In this document: positions 23,319 through 33,047 of the stretch, piece after piece
How positions within the stretch are numbered: position 1 is the first letter of the stretch
How the letters are laid out: every line of letters starts with the position of its first letter
Assembly (NCBI RefSeq): GCF_900115605.1
Contig: NZ_FOXC01000002.1
Coordinates: 1-64,000 of the forward strand
Length of the DNA stretch: 64,000 nucleotides
From: Halolactibacillus halophilus
Lineage (GTDB): Bacteria > Bacillota > Bacilli > Bacillales > Amphibacillaceae
Direction: 5' to 3'
Made by a program: the position numbers and the translations under genes
The notes under the pieces: generated by a model
Seen by the model: the letters and a program-made list of their open reading frames with translations, nothing else
Told to the model about the DNA's origin: nothing
The model's database searches: none

Positions 23319-26024
23319 TCAACACTTAGAGTAGCCACAGCCACCTAAATCAGTGAGACAAGTTGTACAACCGTCTTGTTTAACAAATGTTGACTGACCA
23401 CAACTTGGACAAATATCCACTGAACCACTTGAGAATTTCATCATTGATTCCGGTACATCCAGAGTTGTTTCAATATCTTCACCTAGCTGCATGAGTACTT
23501 TCGCCAGCGCATCGGGTAAAGATTCAATTTGATTTTTACCAAACCCAACTGCACTTTGACCTTTGATACCATTAAATTTCTTAATAATCCAATTAACTTT
23601 TTCTTGTTGAGTCAAATTGGCGATACGCGGGCTTAATAAGCCTGTTAAGGCAATCGCTAGACCGTCCGCAATCGCTGATATATCCGCCCCTGTTTTACCT
23701 AAGTTAAGAAAGACCTCTTCAATTAAATCCGTTTGCGGATGACGATTAACAGTCACGTACATTTTACCGAATGGTGTCGCAGATTTAATCGTTTCACCAA
23801 TCAAGCGCGTTGGTCGCTTATAAAATTTAGCTGAGCTGAATTCATGGTCATCATCCTCAAACGTAATTGTTTGAGTCGGTGAAGCTTTAGTTTCTTCTTT
23901 TTCTTCTTCCTCACTTACACTACGCAACACTTGGGTATCACGACTTCCATCTCGGTAAATTGTTAAACCAACAACACCTTTTTGGATTCCGTAACTATAA
24001 AGTTCTTTGGTTTGATCAACAGTAAAATGATTCGGTACGTTACATGTTTTACTAATAGCCGAGTCATTATGTTTCTGAATGGCGGCTTGCACATCGACAT
24101 GATTCTTCGGTGTAATTTTTGGTGTTCCATCTTTTTCTACACACATCGCAGACACAAAGTAATCGGGTAAGACTTTCTCGCCTGTCTGTTCGAGGTAATC
24201 TTTTGCTTTACCTAAATAGTCAATCGTTTTACCGAGACGACTTTCACGTTCCCATTTAATTGAGAAGAAAGGTTCCACGCCTGTTGAGCGACTATAGCCT
24301 TCACTCCCTGTTTTTGTACCGGTGGTGCCGGTTGGTGCTTGAGTTAATAAGTGTGAGTTACGTAAGCCGTGCTTTTTAATGAGAGCTTTCACTTCATGAT
24401 CTAAGCTCTTTGGTACACGTGCTTCTAAAATTTTCTCCTCATATTTCGGGAAACGTCCACGAACTTCGGCTAATTTTGCGCTGGCTTCGTAGGCGCTGTT
24501 TTTAATATAGGCATAGAGTTGATCAATAAACGTGATTGATTCATCGGAACCGTAACGTAATTCTAAATCAATTAGTAAGTCATGAAGACCTAACGTGCCC
24601 ATGCCAATCCGGCGTTGTTCTTTTTGTACCTGTTCATTTTCCTCGCGGAAATACACCGTATAATCAATGACATCATCCGCATAGCGGATCGCATCCGCTA
24701 CAGCTTGTTTTAAATCATCCCAATCGACATCATTCGTCTCTTTATTAAAGAATTCTGCCAGATTAATATGAATCAAGTTACAAATGCCATTACCACAAAG
24801 CGGCTGTTCACCACATGGATTTGAAGACACATTCTTTTGATAGTAGTACGTATTGTTCCATGGTGTTGCCGCGTGCTTTTTCTTTAGCGATTCTGGGTCG
24901 AGTTGATACATTTGTGACCCTTCTAAAGGAATCAACTGTTGTGTACTTGGCATATAGCCATCATTCATATGGTCATAAACCATCACACCTGGCTCTGCGG
25001 ATGCATGAGCTGATTCAATAATGAGATCGTAAAGTTCTCTCGCTTTAATCGTTTGATAAATTTCAACCGGTAAGCCCGCTTCTAGCCAGTCATGAATATC
25101 TTGATACTTCTCGGCCCAATCTTTGTCGTACACTTCATGGCGGGTATCTGGAAAGATCAAGTGCCAATCAGCATCATTTTCAACTGCTTCCATAAACTCT
25201 TTTGTGATTTGAACAGACAGGTTAGCGTTGGTGATTTTACCACTTTCACGTTTAATTGTAATAAAATCAAAAATATCTGGGTGCGAAATATGTAATTGCA
25301 ACATAAGCGCGCCCTTGCGACTGCCACCTTGCTCGATGAGCCCGGTCGCATAGCTAAGCAACCCGCCCCAACTCACTGACCCTGAAGAAATACCGTTAAC
25401 GCCGTACACACGAGCATTGCGCGGTCTAAGAGTTGATAAGGCAAGACCGACGCCGCCTCCACGTGACATAATCTCCGTCATTTCAGAAAGTGAGCCATTA
25501 ATAATGCCTTTACGTGAATCCTTTGGATTCGGCAAGACATAACAATTATAAGCAGTTAAATCATACTGCTTTTTGTACTTTTCATAAATTCCCATTGACG
25601 CCTGAACACGGCCGCCGGGAACAATTTTTTCTTTATATAAACTATCGTACATACGACTTTTGAATGTATCTAAATCTTGATGTTTGTAGATTTTCTCAAT
25701 TGACATCGCACCTAGAACGTAACGTTCAACAGAATCTGACCACTTATAATCAAGTGGAATCGTCACATGACGACGGGGCACCGTCAAAGTTTGGTTTGAT
25801 ACCTCACCAATAAATGTCACCGTCTGATTGTCCATCTCAATTACACGCCCAAAATCTTTTTGCGGATATTCTGGGATTGACTCATCGTATACCGCTACGA
25901 CAACATCCCCAATGTTTAATTTTGATACATCCATTTCTTTTACCGTATAACGATCGAGCTGTAATAATACTTGAAAAGGGGTTTTATTTAATTCGCCATA
26001 AATCTCTGTTAGTAATTCTGACAC
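23319..26024 (-). CDS. nrdJ: Adenosylcobalamin-dependent ribonucleotide reductase, class II
   Basis: 901 residues. N-terminal residues 1-100 are an extension; then YNCYVLPNP with the first redox Cys, NPCGEQPLCGNGICNL with the active-site thiyl and glutamate region, and PTGTTGTKTGSEGYSRSTG for phosphate binding. The C-terminus has a Cys-rich zinc/redox tail (CPSCG...GCGYSKC). It makes deoxyribonucleotides without oxygen, so the cell needs B12. A NrdR-like box lies upstream and AGGAGG lies 7 bases before the ATG. I see no cobalamin riboswitch upstream. Confidence 0.93.
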   Translation of the reverse strand: MSELLTEIYGELNKTPFQVLLQLDRYTVKEMDVSKLNIGDVVVAVYDESIPEYPQKDFGRVIEMDNQTVTFIGEVSNQTLTVPRRHVTIPLDYKWSDSVERYVLGAMSIEKIYKHQDLDTFKSRMYDSLYKEKIVPGGRVQASMGIYEKYKKQYDLTAYNCYVLPNPKDSRKGIINGSLSEMTEIMSRGGGVGLALSTLRPRNARVYGVNGISSGSVSWGGLLSYATGLIEQGGSRKGALMLQLHISHPDIFDFITIKRESGKITNANLSVQITKEFMEAVENDADWHLIFPDTRHEVYDKDWAEKYQDIHDWLEAGLPVEIYQTIKARELYDLIIESAHASAEPGVMVYDHMNDGYMPSTQQLIPLEGSQMYQLDPESLKKKHAATPWNNTYYYQKNVSSNPCGEQPLCGNGICNLIHINLAEFFNKETNDVDWDDLKQAVADAIRYADDVIDYTVYFREENEQVQKEQRRIGMGTLGLHDLLIDLELRYGSDESITFIDQLYAYIKNSAYEASAKLAEVRGRFPKYEEKILEARVPKSLDHEVKALIKKHGLRNSHLLTQAPTGTTGTKTGSEGYSRSTGVEPFFSIKWERESRLGKTIDYLGKAKDYLEQTGEKVLPDYFVSAMCVEKDGTPKITPKNHVDVQAAIQKHNDSAISKTCNVPNHFTVDQTKELYSYGIQKGVVGLTIYRDGSRDTQVLRSVSEEEEKEETKASPTQTITFEDDDHEFSSAKFYKRPTRLIGETIKSATPFGKMYVTVNRHPQTDLIEEVFLNLGKTGADISAIADGLAIALTGLLSPRIANLTQQEKVNWIIKKFNGIKGQSAVGFGKNQIESLPDALAKVLMQLGEDIETTLDVPESMMKFSSGSVDICPSCGQSTFVKQDGCTTCLTDLGGCGYSKC

Positions 26025-26045
26025 AGTATCTCCTCCTAAAAAAAT

Positions 26046-26061
26046 ATACTATATATAGACA
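26046..26061 (-). promoter_or_regulatory. NrdR-like box upstream of nrdJ
   Basis: ATACTATATATAGACA has the palindromic CTATATATAG core of NrdR boxes (consensus ACACWATATATWGTGT). It lies 21 bases before the nrdJ start, close to the likely promoter. NrdR represses ribonucleotide reductase genes when dATP is high. The usual second box about 31 bp away is not obvious. Confidence 0.5.
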
Positions 26062-26221
26062 TATCTAATATTATAATAACACAGATATTGATTTTAGTGG
26101 GTTAAAATCCTTAGCTGTTTCTGTTGATTTTTTTTCAGATCATAAGGACCGATATACTAACGACAAACAGTTAAAGAAGAATTTTAACGACATTTAATAC
26201 TTGACAAACTTCCTTAGACTA

Positions 26222-27025
26222 TTACTGTTTTGGACAAATGTCAATCACACTATATTGACTTCGATTCCAAAACCTAACCGGGATTCGGCTCATACCTAAA
26301 CCACTATCAATATATAATTGACACTTATTTTTGAGTATATACAACCCTTTCGTGCGCTTTGGAAACAACCCGTGTCCCGGCGCAATCACTGCACCAATAA
26401 AAGGTAGCCGGATCTGGCCACCGTGAGTATGGCCACTTAAAATAAGGAGCTCGGATTTAGTTAATAATTGGTCGACGATATCAGGGGTATGTGATAACAA
26501 AATCGTAGCCTTGGTCGCATCTGTATTTGAAAAGGAACGTGATAGGTCCGCATCATATGATGAAGCATCACCAACACCGACGATTTGAATCACATCCGTT
26601 TGGTGATGGAAGTCAACAGCCACATTGTGTAATATATTTATATTTATATCTACTAATCCTTGAAGGAAGACGTTTTGTCTTTTATGACTGACCTCATGAT
26701 TGCCCATGACAAAGTAAACAGGGGCAAGTTTTGCGAGTTGTTCGCTTAAATGAAGTACGTCATTGAAAGATTTTGTTTTACGGTCAATCATATCACCAGT
26801 TAAGACGATTACATCAGGCTGGTCGTCTGTGATACGTTGGATTAATAAGGAATGAGAGCCTTTAAACATATGGCCATGAAGATCTGTCAACTGACAGATT
26901 CTAAGAGGTGACGTGATGTGAGGTAATGTAACTGAAACAAGCTGACGTTTAACACTAAAGGTGTCACGGTACCAAATAAGAATAAGCGTGACTACAAAAA
27001 TAACCGATATTAAAAAGGGAACCAT
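26222..27025 (-). CDS. YkuE-like membrane-anchored metallophosphoesterase
   Basis: 267 residues: an N-terminal membrane helix (about 3-19), then the calcineurin-type motifs DLHGH (residue 48), GDMID (77), GNHE (107), LLSHTPD (178) and GHTHGGQ (198). The family contains B. subtilis YkuE and bacterial UDP-diacylglucosamine hydrolase-like enzymes; in a Gram-positive cell the substrate is unknown. The helix suggests the catalytic domain acts at the membrane. Downstream AT-rich region carries no clear terminator. Confidence 0.83.
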   Translation of the reverse strand: MVPFLISVIFVVTLILIWYRDTFSVKRQLVSVTLPHITSPLRICQLTDLHGHMFKGSHSLLIQRITDDQPDVIVLTGDMIDRKTKSFNDVLHLSEQLAKLAPVYFVMGNHEVSHKRQNVFLQGLVDININILHNVAVDFHHQTDVIQIVGVGDASSYDADLSRSFSNTDATKATILLSHTPDIVDQLLTKSELLILSGHTHGGQIRLPFIGAVIAPGHGLFPKRTKGLYILKNKCQLYIDSGLGMSRIPVRFWNRSQYSVIDICPKQ

Positions 27026-27042
27026 GAGACCGACCTTCTTTT

Positions 27043-27082
27043 TTTAAAAAATAAACCGTCTAAACCGATTGGTTAGACGGTC
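27043..27082 (-). terminator. Terminator of the DUF4234-DUF2752 operon
   Basis: ACCGTCTAA / TTAGACGGT with an inner ACC/GGT pair, then T-rich tract on the minus strand. It lies between the DUF2752 gene and the phosphoesterase gene. Confidence 0.75.
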
Positions 27083-27087
27083 GCATG

Positions 27088-27483
27088 TTAAATTATTGTT
27101 GGTGCAAGGAAATTAAACATTGGCGTATTACGCAGCACACCGAATAGAATAGTCATAGCAAGCATACCGTATAAGACAGCCTCACTTGACCGCTTCTTTC
27201 CTTTTGCTGATAGGTAATAATAGAGTATAAATAGCGGCAAGAGAACGAAGATAAGACTATTGTATCGAAAAGCTTGATACAGATCGCCTTCTAATAGGCT
27301 AAGGGACAATCTAGTCACCCCGCAGCCAGGGCAATCAAAACCCGTGACATGTTTAAATGGGCAAGGTATATGTATGTTAAATGCCGGAGATAACACTTTC
27401 AAATAAAGAACACCAGCACCAACAACACCTAACCCAATCAAAATGCGCTTATCAAATTTCTTTAGATAATGTCGCATTCGCAC
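27088..27483 (-). CDS. DUF2752 membrane protein
   Basis: 131 residues. The family signature CPFKHVTGFDCPGCGVTRLSLSLLEGD lies between hydrophobic helices (about 13-32, 75-92, 103-120). The three conserved cysteines could bind metal. Function is unknown; genes of this family often neighbour DUF4234 or TM2-type genes, as here with a 12-bp gap. Confidence 0.82.
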   Translation of the reverse strand: MRMRHYLKKFDKRILIGLGVVGAGVLYLKVLSPAFNIHIPCPFKHVTGFDCPGCGVTRLSLSLLEGDLYQAFRYNSLIFVLLPLFILYYYLSAKGKKRSSEAVLYGMLAMTILFGVLRNTPMFNFLAPTII

Positions 27484-27495
27484 TCTCCCCCTTTC

Positions 27496-27843
27496 TTATA
27501 CAATACCGACAAACTTATTCATTTCTGCTTGAATAATCGCATCAGAAATAATTCCGAATCCAAAAATAGCTAACACAATATATAATACACCGTTATCTTT
27601 AATTAACATGTTATGTTGACGTTGCATGTCTGCCATTTTTTGACCGACGACGTAATACCAGAAGAAACCATAAATTCCACACGTTAATAATAAGAAAATT
27701 AAAGCTTTTGCACCTGAAAAGGTTGGATCATTGGTAGCCTGACTTAATTCTTCTGTTATTGCATATATCCAGTATAAACTATAAATCCCACATGTAATTA
27801 ATGATAATATAATAACCATAGCGACACTGCGTTGTTTAATCAT
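27496..27843 (-). CDS. DUF4234 membrane protein
   Basis: 115 residues with three membrane helices. The repeated LITCGIYSLYWIYAITEEL and LLTCGIYGFFWYYVVGQKM blocks, an internal duplication, are characteristic of DUF4234. Its role is unknown. It is first in a two-gene operon with the DUF2752 gene. Confidence 0.82.
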   Translation of the reverse strand: MIKQRSVAMVIILSLITCGIYSLYWIYAITEELSQATNDPTFSGAKALIFLLLTCGIYGFFWYYVVGQKMADMQRQHNMLIKDNGVLYIVLAIFGFGIISDAIIQAEMNKFVGIV

Positions 27844-27945
27844 TTTTTCACCTCATTTCACTACAAAATATGACAATGCATAAAATGATTTTACCATAGT
27901 CAGATTAGAAAAATAAGGGGCAACCGGACGATTGTGACAAATGCA

Positions 27946-28992
27946 TCATGTTCGTTCATTTAAATAAGGACGTGGCCAATCTAGATGTCCTTTAATTTGT
28001 TTAACGTAGACGCCACGTGCTTTATTGCTATCATTCAAATCAATACGAACCGGTTGAGTTTGTCTGGCGACACCTACATAAGCAACTGCTTCATTGGGCT
28101 GATAGACAATCGTATGTAGGGTGCCTGAACTATGCTCATAATCGGTAGAAAAAATATCGGCGGTCTCTGTATTAAACGTCTCATAGACTTGTTTTATTGT
28201 CATGTCGAGCTGCCAGTTGGCAGTCACTTTCTCTAACCGTTCACGTGATTCATCATATTGGTAGCGATTATCGCCAGTTAAAATATCAAAGTGATTGGTG
28301 CACATATGCGCTTGTCTTGTAACAACCTGTCGCGGTGTCGCCTCTACAACAACTGACTTACCGGTTTGGTCCATTAATACATAAGAAAAGCTGCGCCGGT
28401 GCGGGATTGTTTTCAGCAGTTCAACTGCTTCATCAACATTAGCAGTTGTTTCAAGTAACAGACGAGCAATCATATTACAAATAAACCCATCACCTGAGTG
28501 ACGTCTATTTGTGAAGTTATAACCAACGACAAGTCCTTTTTCATTAATACCGTCCGTGCGGCCCGTCACTTGCATCGACGGTCCCATCGAACGATACCCG
28601 CCATCGGTTGGCTGATAGATAACAAACCGACCTTCATAACTATCAGGATGTGAATCATAATTTCTTGCAAAAAAATTATTACCATTCATAATCGAACAGC
28701 CACTTTTATTTACTTCGATATAATAGCCTGCAAAATGACGAATCGCTTCCTCTGTGGAGAGGTGTAACGCATCACGCAAGCCATAGATTTCATCAATTAT
28801 TGGTGCATGAATTGATGTTAATAACTGAAGCGCTTCGTCATGATCAGTGAGAAAGTGCGTCTTGCCTCGCTTGTTAAATTGCATTCGGCGGGACTCAATT
28901 AAGTAACTCCCTTTTAGTGATTGACCTTGTTCGAACCCTAATTGATAATGGTTTCCTTCGAATCTAACAATATCCATAGATACATTTTGCAT
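27946..28992 (-). CDS. C45-family (acyl-transferase type) Ntn hydrolase
   Basis: 348 residues. The pattern KSGCSIMNGNNFFARNYD places the nucleophile Cys at SGC; downstream TGRTDGINEKGLVVGYN is typical of peptidase C45/AAT and related choloylglycine hydrolase-like enzymes. These self-process to expose the Cys and act on amide bonds of acylated substrates; the substrate here is unknown. AGGGGGGA precedes the ATG at 28992. Single gene. Confidence 0.8.
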   Translation of the reverse strand: MQNVSMDIVRFEGNHYQLGFEQGQSLKGSYLIESRRMQFNKRGKTHFLTDHDEALQLLTSIHAPIIDEIYGLRDALHLSTEEAIRHFAGYYIEVNKSGCSIMNGNNFFARNYDSHPDSYEGRFVIYQPTDGGYRSMGPSMQVTGRTDGINEKGLVVGYNFTNRRHSGDGFICNMIARLLLETTANVDEAVELLKTIPHRRSFSYVLMDQTGKSVVVEATPRQVVTRQAHMCTNHFDILTGDNRYQYDESRERLEKVTANWQLDMTIKQVYETFNTETADIFSTDYEHSSGTLHTIVYQPNEAVAYVGVARQTQPVRIDLNDSNKARGVYVKQIKGHLDWPRPYLNERT

Positions 28993-29003
28993 ATGCGTCC
29001 CCC

Positions 29004-29123
29004 CTAAACACTCATCTTATCAGAAGTTGATACGGCATGCCCATCATTTGCTCTTAAAACAGTGACGTCACCCGCACTTTCCTGTCCATTGGACCATTCC
29101 GATTCTATTTTGATAAGTAGTTT
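29004..29123 (-). pseudogene. Start-less open frame, possible 3' gene remnant
   Basis: A 40-codon frame (IKIESEWSNGQESAGDVTV, then LRANDGHAVSTSDKM) reads like protein but has no start codon and no ribosome binding site; a stop lies directly upstream. It sits in the 335-bp gap between the C45 and methyltransferase genes. Probably the end of a decayed gene. Source unknown. The rest of the gap shows nothing clear. Confidence 0.3.
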
Positions 29124-29327
29124 CTACAAGAGATACGTTCAACATGGGTTCAGATGACGGTTAGGTGGTTTTTACAAATGAACAAAGGAAGCTTTGTCTT
29201 TTGATATCCGACCTCACGTTTTTAACTTAAGCTTTCTAGATAGATAATTGTTTGTTAAGCAAAAGTATTTACATCCTTATTGCTGACCGTTATGATTAAT
29301 GGCATCAATGATAAGGACGTGATTAAC

Positions 29328-29924
29328 ATGGGTAAAATCATGGCAAGTGTTTATGATATAGTAATGTATCCTTTCGAAAAACTATTTTTAACACAAAAAA
29401 GACGCCTGCTACTAAAACAAGCATCCGGTCACGTCTTAGATATCGGAAGTGGCACTGGGGTGAACTTCCCCTTTTTCAATCCAGAAACAACAACGGTTTA
29501 TGCGATCGAACCGGATCAAGCGATGCGCGAGAAAGCAAACCAAAAATCGGTTCCCGATTACATTCATATAGAAGCTACTGGAGCTGAGGCTATTCCCGTG
29601 CCGGATGACACATTTGATACCGTTGTGTCTACATTAGTGTTCTGTTCCATTGACAAACCTGAACAAGTATTTAATGAAATCAAGCGCGTATTAAAACCAG
29701 GTGGACAATTATATTTCATTGAACACATTAGAGCCACCTCACCTTCGATTCAATCGATCCAAGATACATTAACACCCATGTGGAAACAAGTGGCGGACGG
29801 TTGCCATCTCAACCGACCAACGGATCAATTAATTGAACAGCATTTCACCATCATTAAAAAGGCTTATTATTTCAAAAAAATAGTTACCGTGATTATCGCT
29901 GAAAACACGGAAATTGATACGTGA
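29328..29924 (+). CDS. Class I SAM-dependent methyltransferase
   Basis: About 198 residues. SAM motif I is VLDIGSGTGVNFPFF (near residue 37), followed by YAIEPDQAM and FDTVVSTLVFCSID, and the post-II block RVLKPGGQLYFIEHI, as in Methyltransf_11 proteins related to ubiquinone/menaquinone or phospholipid methylases. The substrate is unknown. ATG 29328 follows AAGGACGTG; the frame opens at 29280 without a ribosome site. A small zinc-less C-terminal domain ends the protein. Confidence 0.8.
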   Translation: MGKIMASVYDIVMYPFEKLFLTQKRRLLLKQASGHVLDIGSGTGVNFPFFNPETTTVYAIEPDQAMREKANQKSVPDYIHIEATGAEAIPVPDDTFDTVVSTLVFCSIDKPEQVFNEIKRVLKPGGQLYFIEHIRATSPSIQSIQDTLTPMWKQVADGCHLNRPTDQLIEQHFTIIKKAYYFKKIVTVIIAENTEIDT

Positions 29925-30055
29925 ATTCAGCAGTAAGCATTATTGATGAAGCGGTATTTGACACAGTAGCGGTCTATTGTGTATATTCTTAAGTGTTGTC
30001 TTTATCATTAAAGACATCCTTTCAGCAGCATTACTATAGAAAAGAGGTATTAACC

Positions 30056-31192
30056 GTGTCCGTTTCCTTACAAGATTTTTTTACTCAACTACATACTCAA
30101 CGTGAAAATACCGATGAACAGATCACGTACACATATAAAAAACTATTAAAACCCCAACCCGTATCATCAACACAAGCAGCTTTTCTCGCACAATTGACAA
30201 AGAAAGATTTAGATACCATCAGACGTTGGATGGACCTTGAGGGTGTATCAAAACTGACGAAACAACCGTTAATTGAGTGTCTCACTCAGGAACAAACAAC
30301 CGCTATCAACCGCTTTATTTTATCGATGGATAATGAACGTTTACAGTGGTTAAAAAAATTCGTGGCGGGTGAAGCTATTCGTCTCGATCATTTCACTGCC
30401 CATAAACTTGCCTTTTTCACTTATACTGGTCTCACCTTTGCGATAAAAGACAAGGATGAATATGTGCTAATTATGCCAGATGATGTGCGTAGGCAATTTG
30501 GTGCTTACGACCAAAACGAATGGCAAATTCAAGCGGACATTAACGATGCCATCATCAGATTGACACAAGGGTTACTTTATTACTATGGTTACATGCCAAA
30601 ATCGACTGTCTTTGAACTTGTGAGTCCAATCGTGAGTTATAATCTCGTTCGCGCTGATGCCGTCATTAAAGATGCGAAAACATACTACGATTATATGAGA
30701 GAAACCGAGCAAGATTTAATGGATAGCCGTGTCATTGATTTAGATTCTCTTAAAGAACAGCAACAAAAATCTATTTATCAAAAACATTATAGTTTTACTG
30801 ATGATCAACTAATTCAAGCAGGTACAGAAGATTTTATGGATTTGACCGATGAGTTAATTCAACTGGTCAAACATTTAAAGGAGCGCTACTCACTTGATGA
30901 TCAGACGATGAATCGCTACATGGATGACTGTTTGATTTTATTGAATAGTTTTATCGATATTGATCCAAGCTTCCTTTACTTAAGTCAACAACTCCCTGTA
31001 ACAACAGAAGACGATAAAAAAATGTTACTCGCCCTCTTACAGACGTCACAAGATTCGATTCATACTTGGGCGTTAAAAGGAAATAAACGCAAAAAAGACG
31101 TAAACCAAACAACTGAAACGAAAAAAGTTGGTCGTAATGACCCTTGTCCTTGCGGGAGCGGTAAGAAGTACAAAAAATGTTGCGGTAAGTAA
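30056..31192 (+). CDS. SEC-C motif protein of unknown function
   Basis: About 378 residues. The C-terminal 20 residues form a SEC-C zinc motif ([19 protein letters not shown]), like that of SecA. The rest is mostly helical, without a domain I know. The SEC-C tail suggests binding of ribosomes, SecB-like partners or nucleic acid; that is by analogy. The start is probably GTG 30056, because AAAGAGG lies 8 bases before it; the frame opens at 29993 with no ribosome site. Confidence 0.75.
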   Translation: MSVSLQDFFTQLHTQRENTDEQITYTYKKLLKPQPVSSTQAAFLAQLTKKDLDTIRRWMDLEGVSKLTKQPLIECLTQEQTTAINRFILSMDNERLQWLKKFVAGEAIRLDHFTAHKLAFFTYTGLTFAIKDKDEYVLIMPDDVRRQFGAYDQNEWQIQADINDAIIRLTQGLLYYYGYMPKSTVFELVSPIVSYNLVRADAVIKDAKTYYDYMRETEQDLMDSRVIDLDSLKEQQQKSIYQKHYSFTDDQLIQAGTEDFMDLTDELIQLVKHLKERYSLDDQTMNRYMDDCLILLNSFIDIDPSFLYLSQQLPVTTEDDKKMLLALLQTSQDSIHTWALKGNKRKKDVNQTTETKKVGRNDPCPCGSGKKYKKCCGK

Positions 31193-31203
31193 CTTTCACA
31201 TTC

Positions 31204-31245
31204 AAACAAGCATCTGATACTACGTCAGATGCTTGTTTTTTTTAT
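31204..31245 (+). terminator. Terminator of the SEC-C gene
   Basis: AACAAGCATCTGA / TCAGATGCTTGTT, a perfect 13-bp stem with a 7-base loop, followed by T8. Confidence 0.85.
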
Positions 31246-31297
31246 AATTTCATTAGTGGCTCTTGATAATCATAAAATAGCTGTGATCATCTAAACA

Positions 31298-31460
31298 TCA
31301 ACGCCACATACTCAGGTGTTGGTCTGATTCAATGCGTGCAATTTGATCTTGACCAAAATCAAAGAAACAAAATCTTGACCTTGCTTCTAATGGTTTCTCG
31401 TGATAATTCATCTCTGCCTTTTCTAACAATCCTGTCTTAATTATTGTCGGCTCATTGATT
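31298..31460 (-). pseudogene. Gene fragment without start
   Basis: An open frame of 54 codons on the minus strand reads TIIKTGLLEKAEMNYHEK, then EARSRFCFFDFGQDQIARIE, ending HLSMWR. Codon choice and composition look coding, but the frame opens after TAA and has no start codon. It is most likely the remnant of a lost gene. I do not recognise the parent family. The rest of the 31245-31667 gap shows nothing clear. Confidence 0.4.
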
Positions 31461-31667
31461 TAAAAAATACCACTATAGACACTCACTAACCTTCACTAAG
31501 ATGACGCTTTACACTACCAATGTTGTACCTAATCCACTCACATCATCACCTCAATTAATATATCGCTGTACAATTCTCTTCTAGATAATAACTTAAACAA
31601 GCCGCGTTAGAAAAAACAAAAAGAAGTAAAGCATTAGCGCTCGACTTCTTTTTAAATAACTCGCATA

Positions 31668-32852
31668 TTATTTTATCACGCGTGTTGTTACCATACCTTC
31701 AATCGCTTCGAGGCGCTTAACAAGTGCATTAAAGTCACTTTCAGCAATCTCACCTTCTAAATCAATAATCGTATAGGCATGATCTTTATAACTTCTGTTG
31801 GTCATATCCACAATGTTTAAATTAACATCTGATACTTCTGAAGTAATTTTACTGACCATCTTCGGTACGTTTTGATGAAAAGCTGTTACTCGTGGATGCC
31901 CTTGATATGGCAGTGCAGCATCAGGGAAGTTGACTGAATTTCTAATATTCCCTGTTTCTAAATATGCCATTAATTCTTCTGCAGCCATCATGGCGCAATT
32001 TTCTTCAGATTCTTCAGAAGAAGCACCTAAGTGAGGAATTGAAATAGTATTTTTCATGTCTAATGTTTTCGCATTAGGGAAATCGGTAATGTACTTACCA
32101 ACAGTTCCTTCTTCTAATGCCACGGTGATATCATCATCGTCAACTAATCCACCCCGCGAGAAGTTTAAAATATAAACATTGTCTTTCATTTTCTCAAATG
32201 CTGCTTTGTTTAATAAACCCTTTGTTTCAGGAATGAGCGGTACATGAATACTAATATAATCAACTTCTTTGAATAATTCATCAATGTTGTGGACGCGTTT
32301 AACTGAACGGGAAAGTTTCCATGCCATATCAACTGAAATGAATGGGTCATATCCGATAACATCCATGCCTAGTTCAAGCGCATCATTAGCGACTCTTGCT
32401 CCAATTGCACCAAGTCCGATCACCCCGAGCGTTTTCCCTTGAATTTCTTTACCGACAAATTGTTTTTTACCTGTTTCTACAAGCTTCGGTACCTCGTCAC
32501 CTTTACCAATTAATGTCTTTGCCCATGCGACACCATCAAACATTTGGCGAGATGATGCAATGAGTGAGGTAATGACAAGTTCTTTGACCGCATTAGCATT
32601 CGCCCCCGGAGTATTAAATACCGGAATCCCTTTGTCTGTACAAACGTCAAGTGGAATATTATTAACACCCGCGCCAGCCCGTCCAATCGCTCTTAGCGAC
32701 GCCGGTAAGTCCATCTCATGCATGTTAAAACTTCTTAGAATAACGGCATCGGGTTGATCGGCATTTTCATCAATAAGGTAGTCTTCTGTAAATAAATTGA
32801 GCCCTTTTTCAGAAATTGCGTTAAGTGGTTTAATAACAGTTTGTTTACTCAT
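31668..32852 (-). CDS. serA: 3-phosphoglycerate dehydrogenase, short form with ACT domain
   Basis: 394 residues. The NAD site is GVIGLGAIGARVA (about 145-157). Catalytic Arg and Glu regions are NFSRGGLVDDDD, and the His region is SIPHLGASSEES. A C-terminal ACT domain (about 320-394, LNIVDMTNRSYKDHAYTIID) probably senses serine. It oxidises 3-phosphoglycerate to 3-phosphohydroxypyruvate, the first step of serine synthesis. The 525-residue Bacillus enzyme has an extra domain that is missing here. It is preceded by an apparent ZTP riboswitch, linking serine supply to one-carbon demand. Confidence 0.9.
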   Translation of the reverse strand: MSKQTVIKPLNAISEKGLNLFTEDYLIDENADQPDAVILRSFNMHEMDLPASLRAIGRAGAGVNNIPLDVCTDKGIPVFNTPGANANAVKELVITSLIASSRQMFDGVAWAKTLIGKGDEVPKLVETGKKQFVGKEIQGKTLGVIGLGAIGARVANDALELGMDVIGYDPFISVDMAWKLSRSVKRVHNIDELFKEVDYISIHVPLIPETKGLLNKAAFEKMKDNVYILNFSRGGLVDDDDITVALEEGTVGKYITDFPNAKTLDMKNTISIPHLGASSEESEENCAMMAAEELMAYLETGNIRNSVNFPDAALPYQGHPRVTAFHQNVPKMVSKITSEVSDVNLNIVDMTNRSYKDHAYTIIDLEGEIAESDFNALVKRLEAIEGMVTTRVIK

Positions 32853-32895
32853 CTTCTTACCTCCTAATAATTTGTGATTATATTCACAATATGAA

Positions 32896-33008
32896 TATAG
32901 AAAAAGGCAAGGGAGATTTCTCCCCCCTTACCTCTCACCCAGGCGAACGGCTTTATGTATAATACGCTCCCTCACAGTAGCTTCTGTGTACGCCAGTTAC
33001 GTATTACC
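32896..33008 (-). promoter_or_regulatory. ZTP (pfl-type) riboswitch with terminator, upstream of serA
   Basis: Read on the minus strand, the leader has the pfl/ZTP landmarks: P1 formed by TAATACG and CGTATTA (33000-33006 with 32960-32966) enclosing TAACTGGCG and a CACAG/CTGTG hairpin, then GGGAGCG, a linker, and the conserved GCCGTTCGCCTGGG (32951-32938). An intrinsic terminator follows directly: GGTAAGGG...CTCCCTTGCC then T5 (32932-32900). ZTP binding should prevent termination and raise serA expression when 10-formyl-tetrahydrofolate is short. Confidence 0.8.
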
Positions 33009-33047
33009 TGATTATTAAATCTATTTCGAAAACTTGAGAACACATTT

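Noticed and set aside
26025-26221. Cobalamin riboswitch upstream of nrdJ
   Set aside because: No B12-box-like conserved segment or aptamer-like stems could be traced in this AT-rich leader.
31668-32852. SerA truncation
   Set aside because: At 394 residues it lacks the extra domain of the long Bacillus enzyme, but it keeps a complete ACT domain; this is a known short form, not a broken gene.
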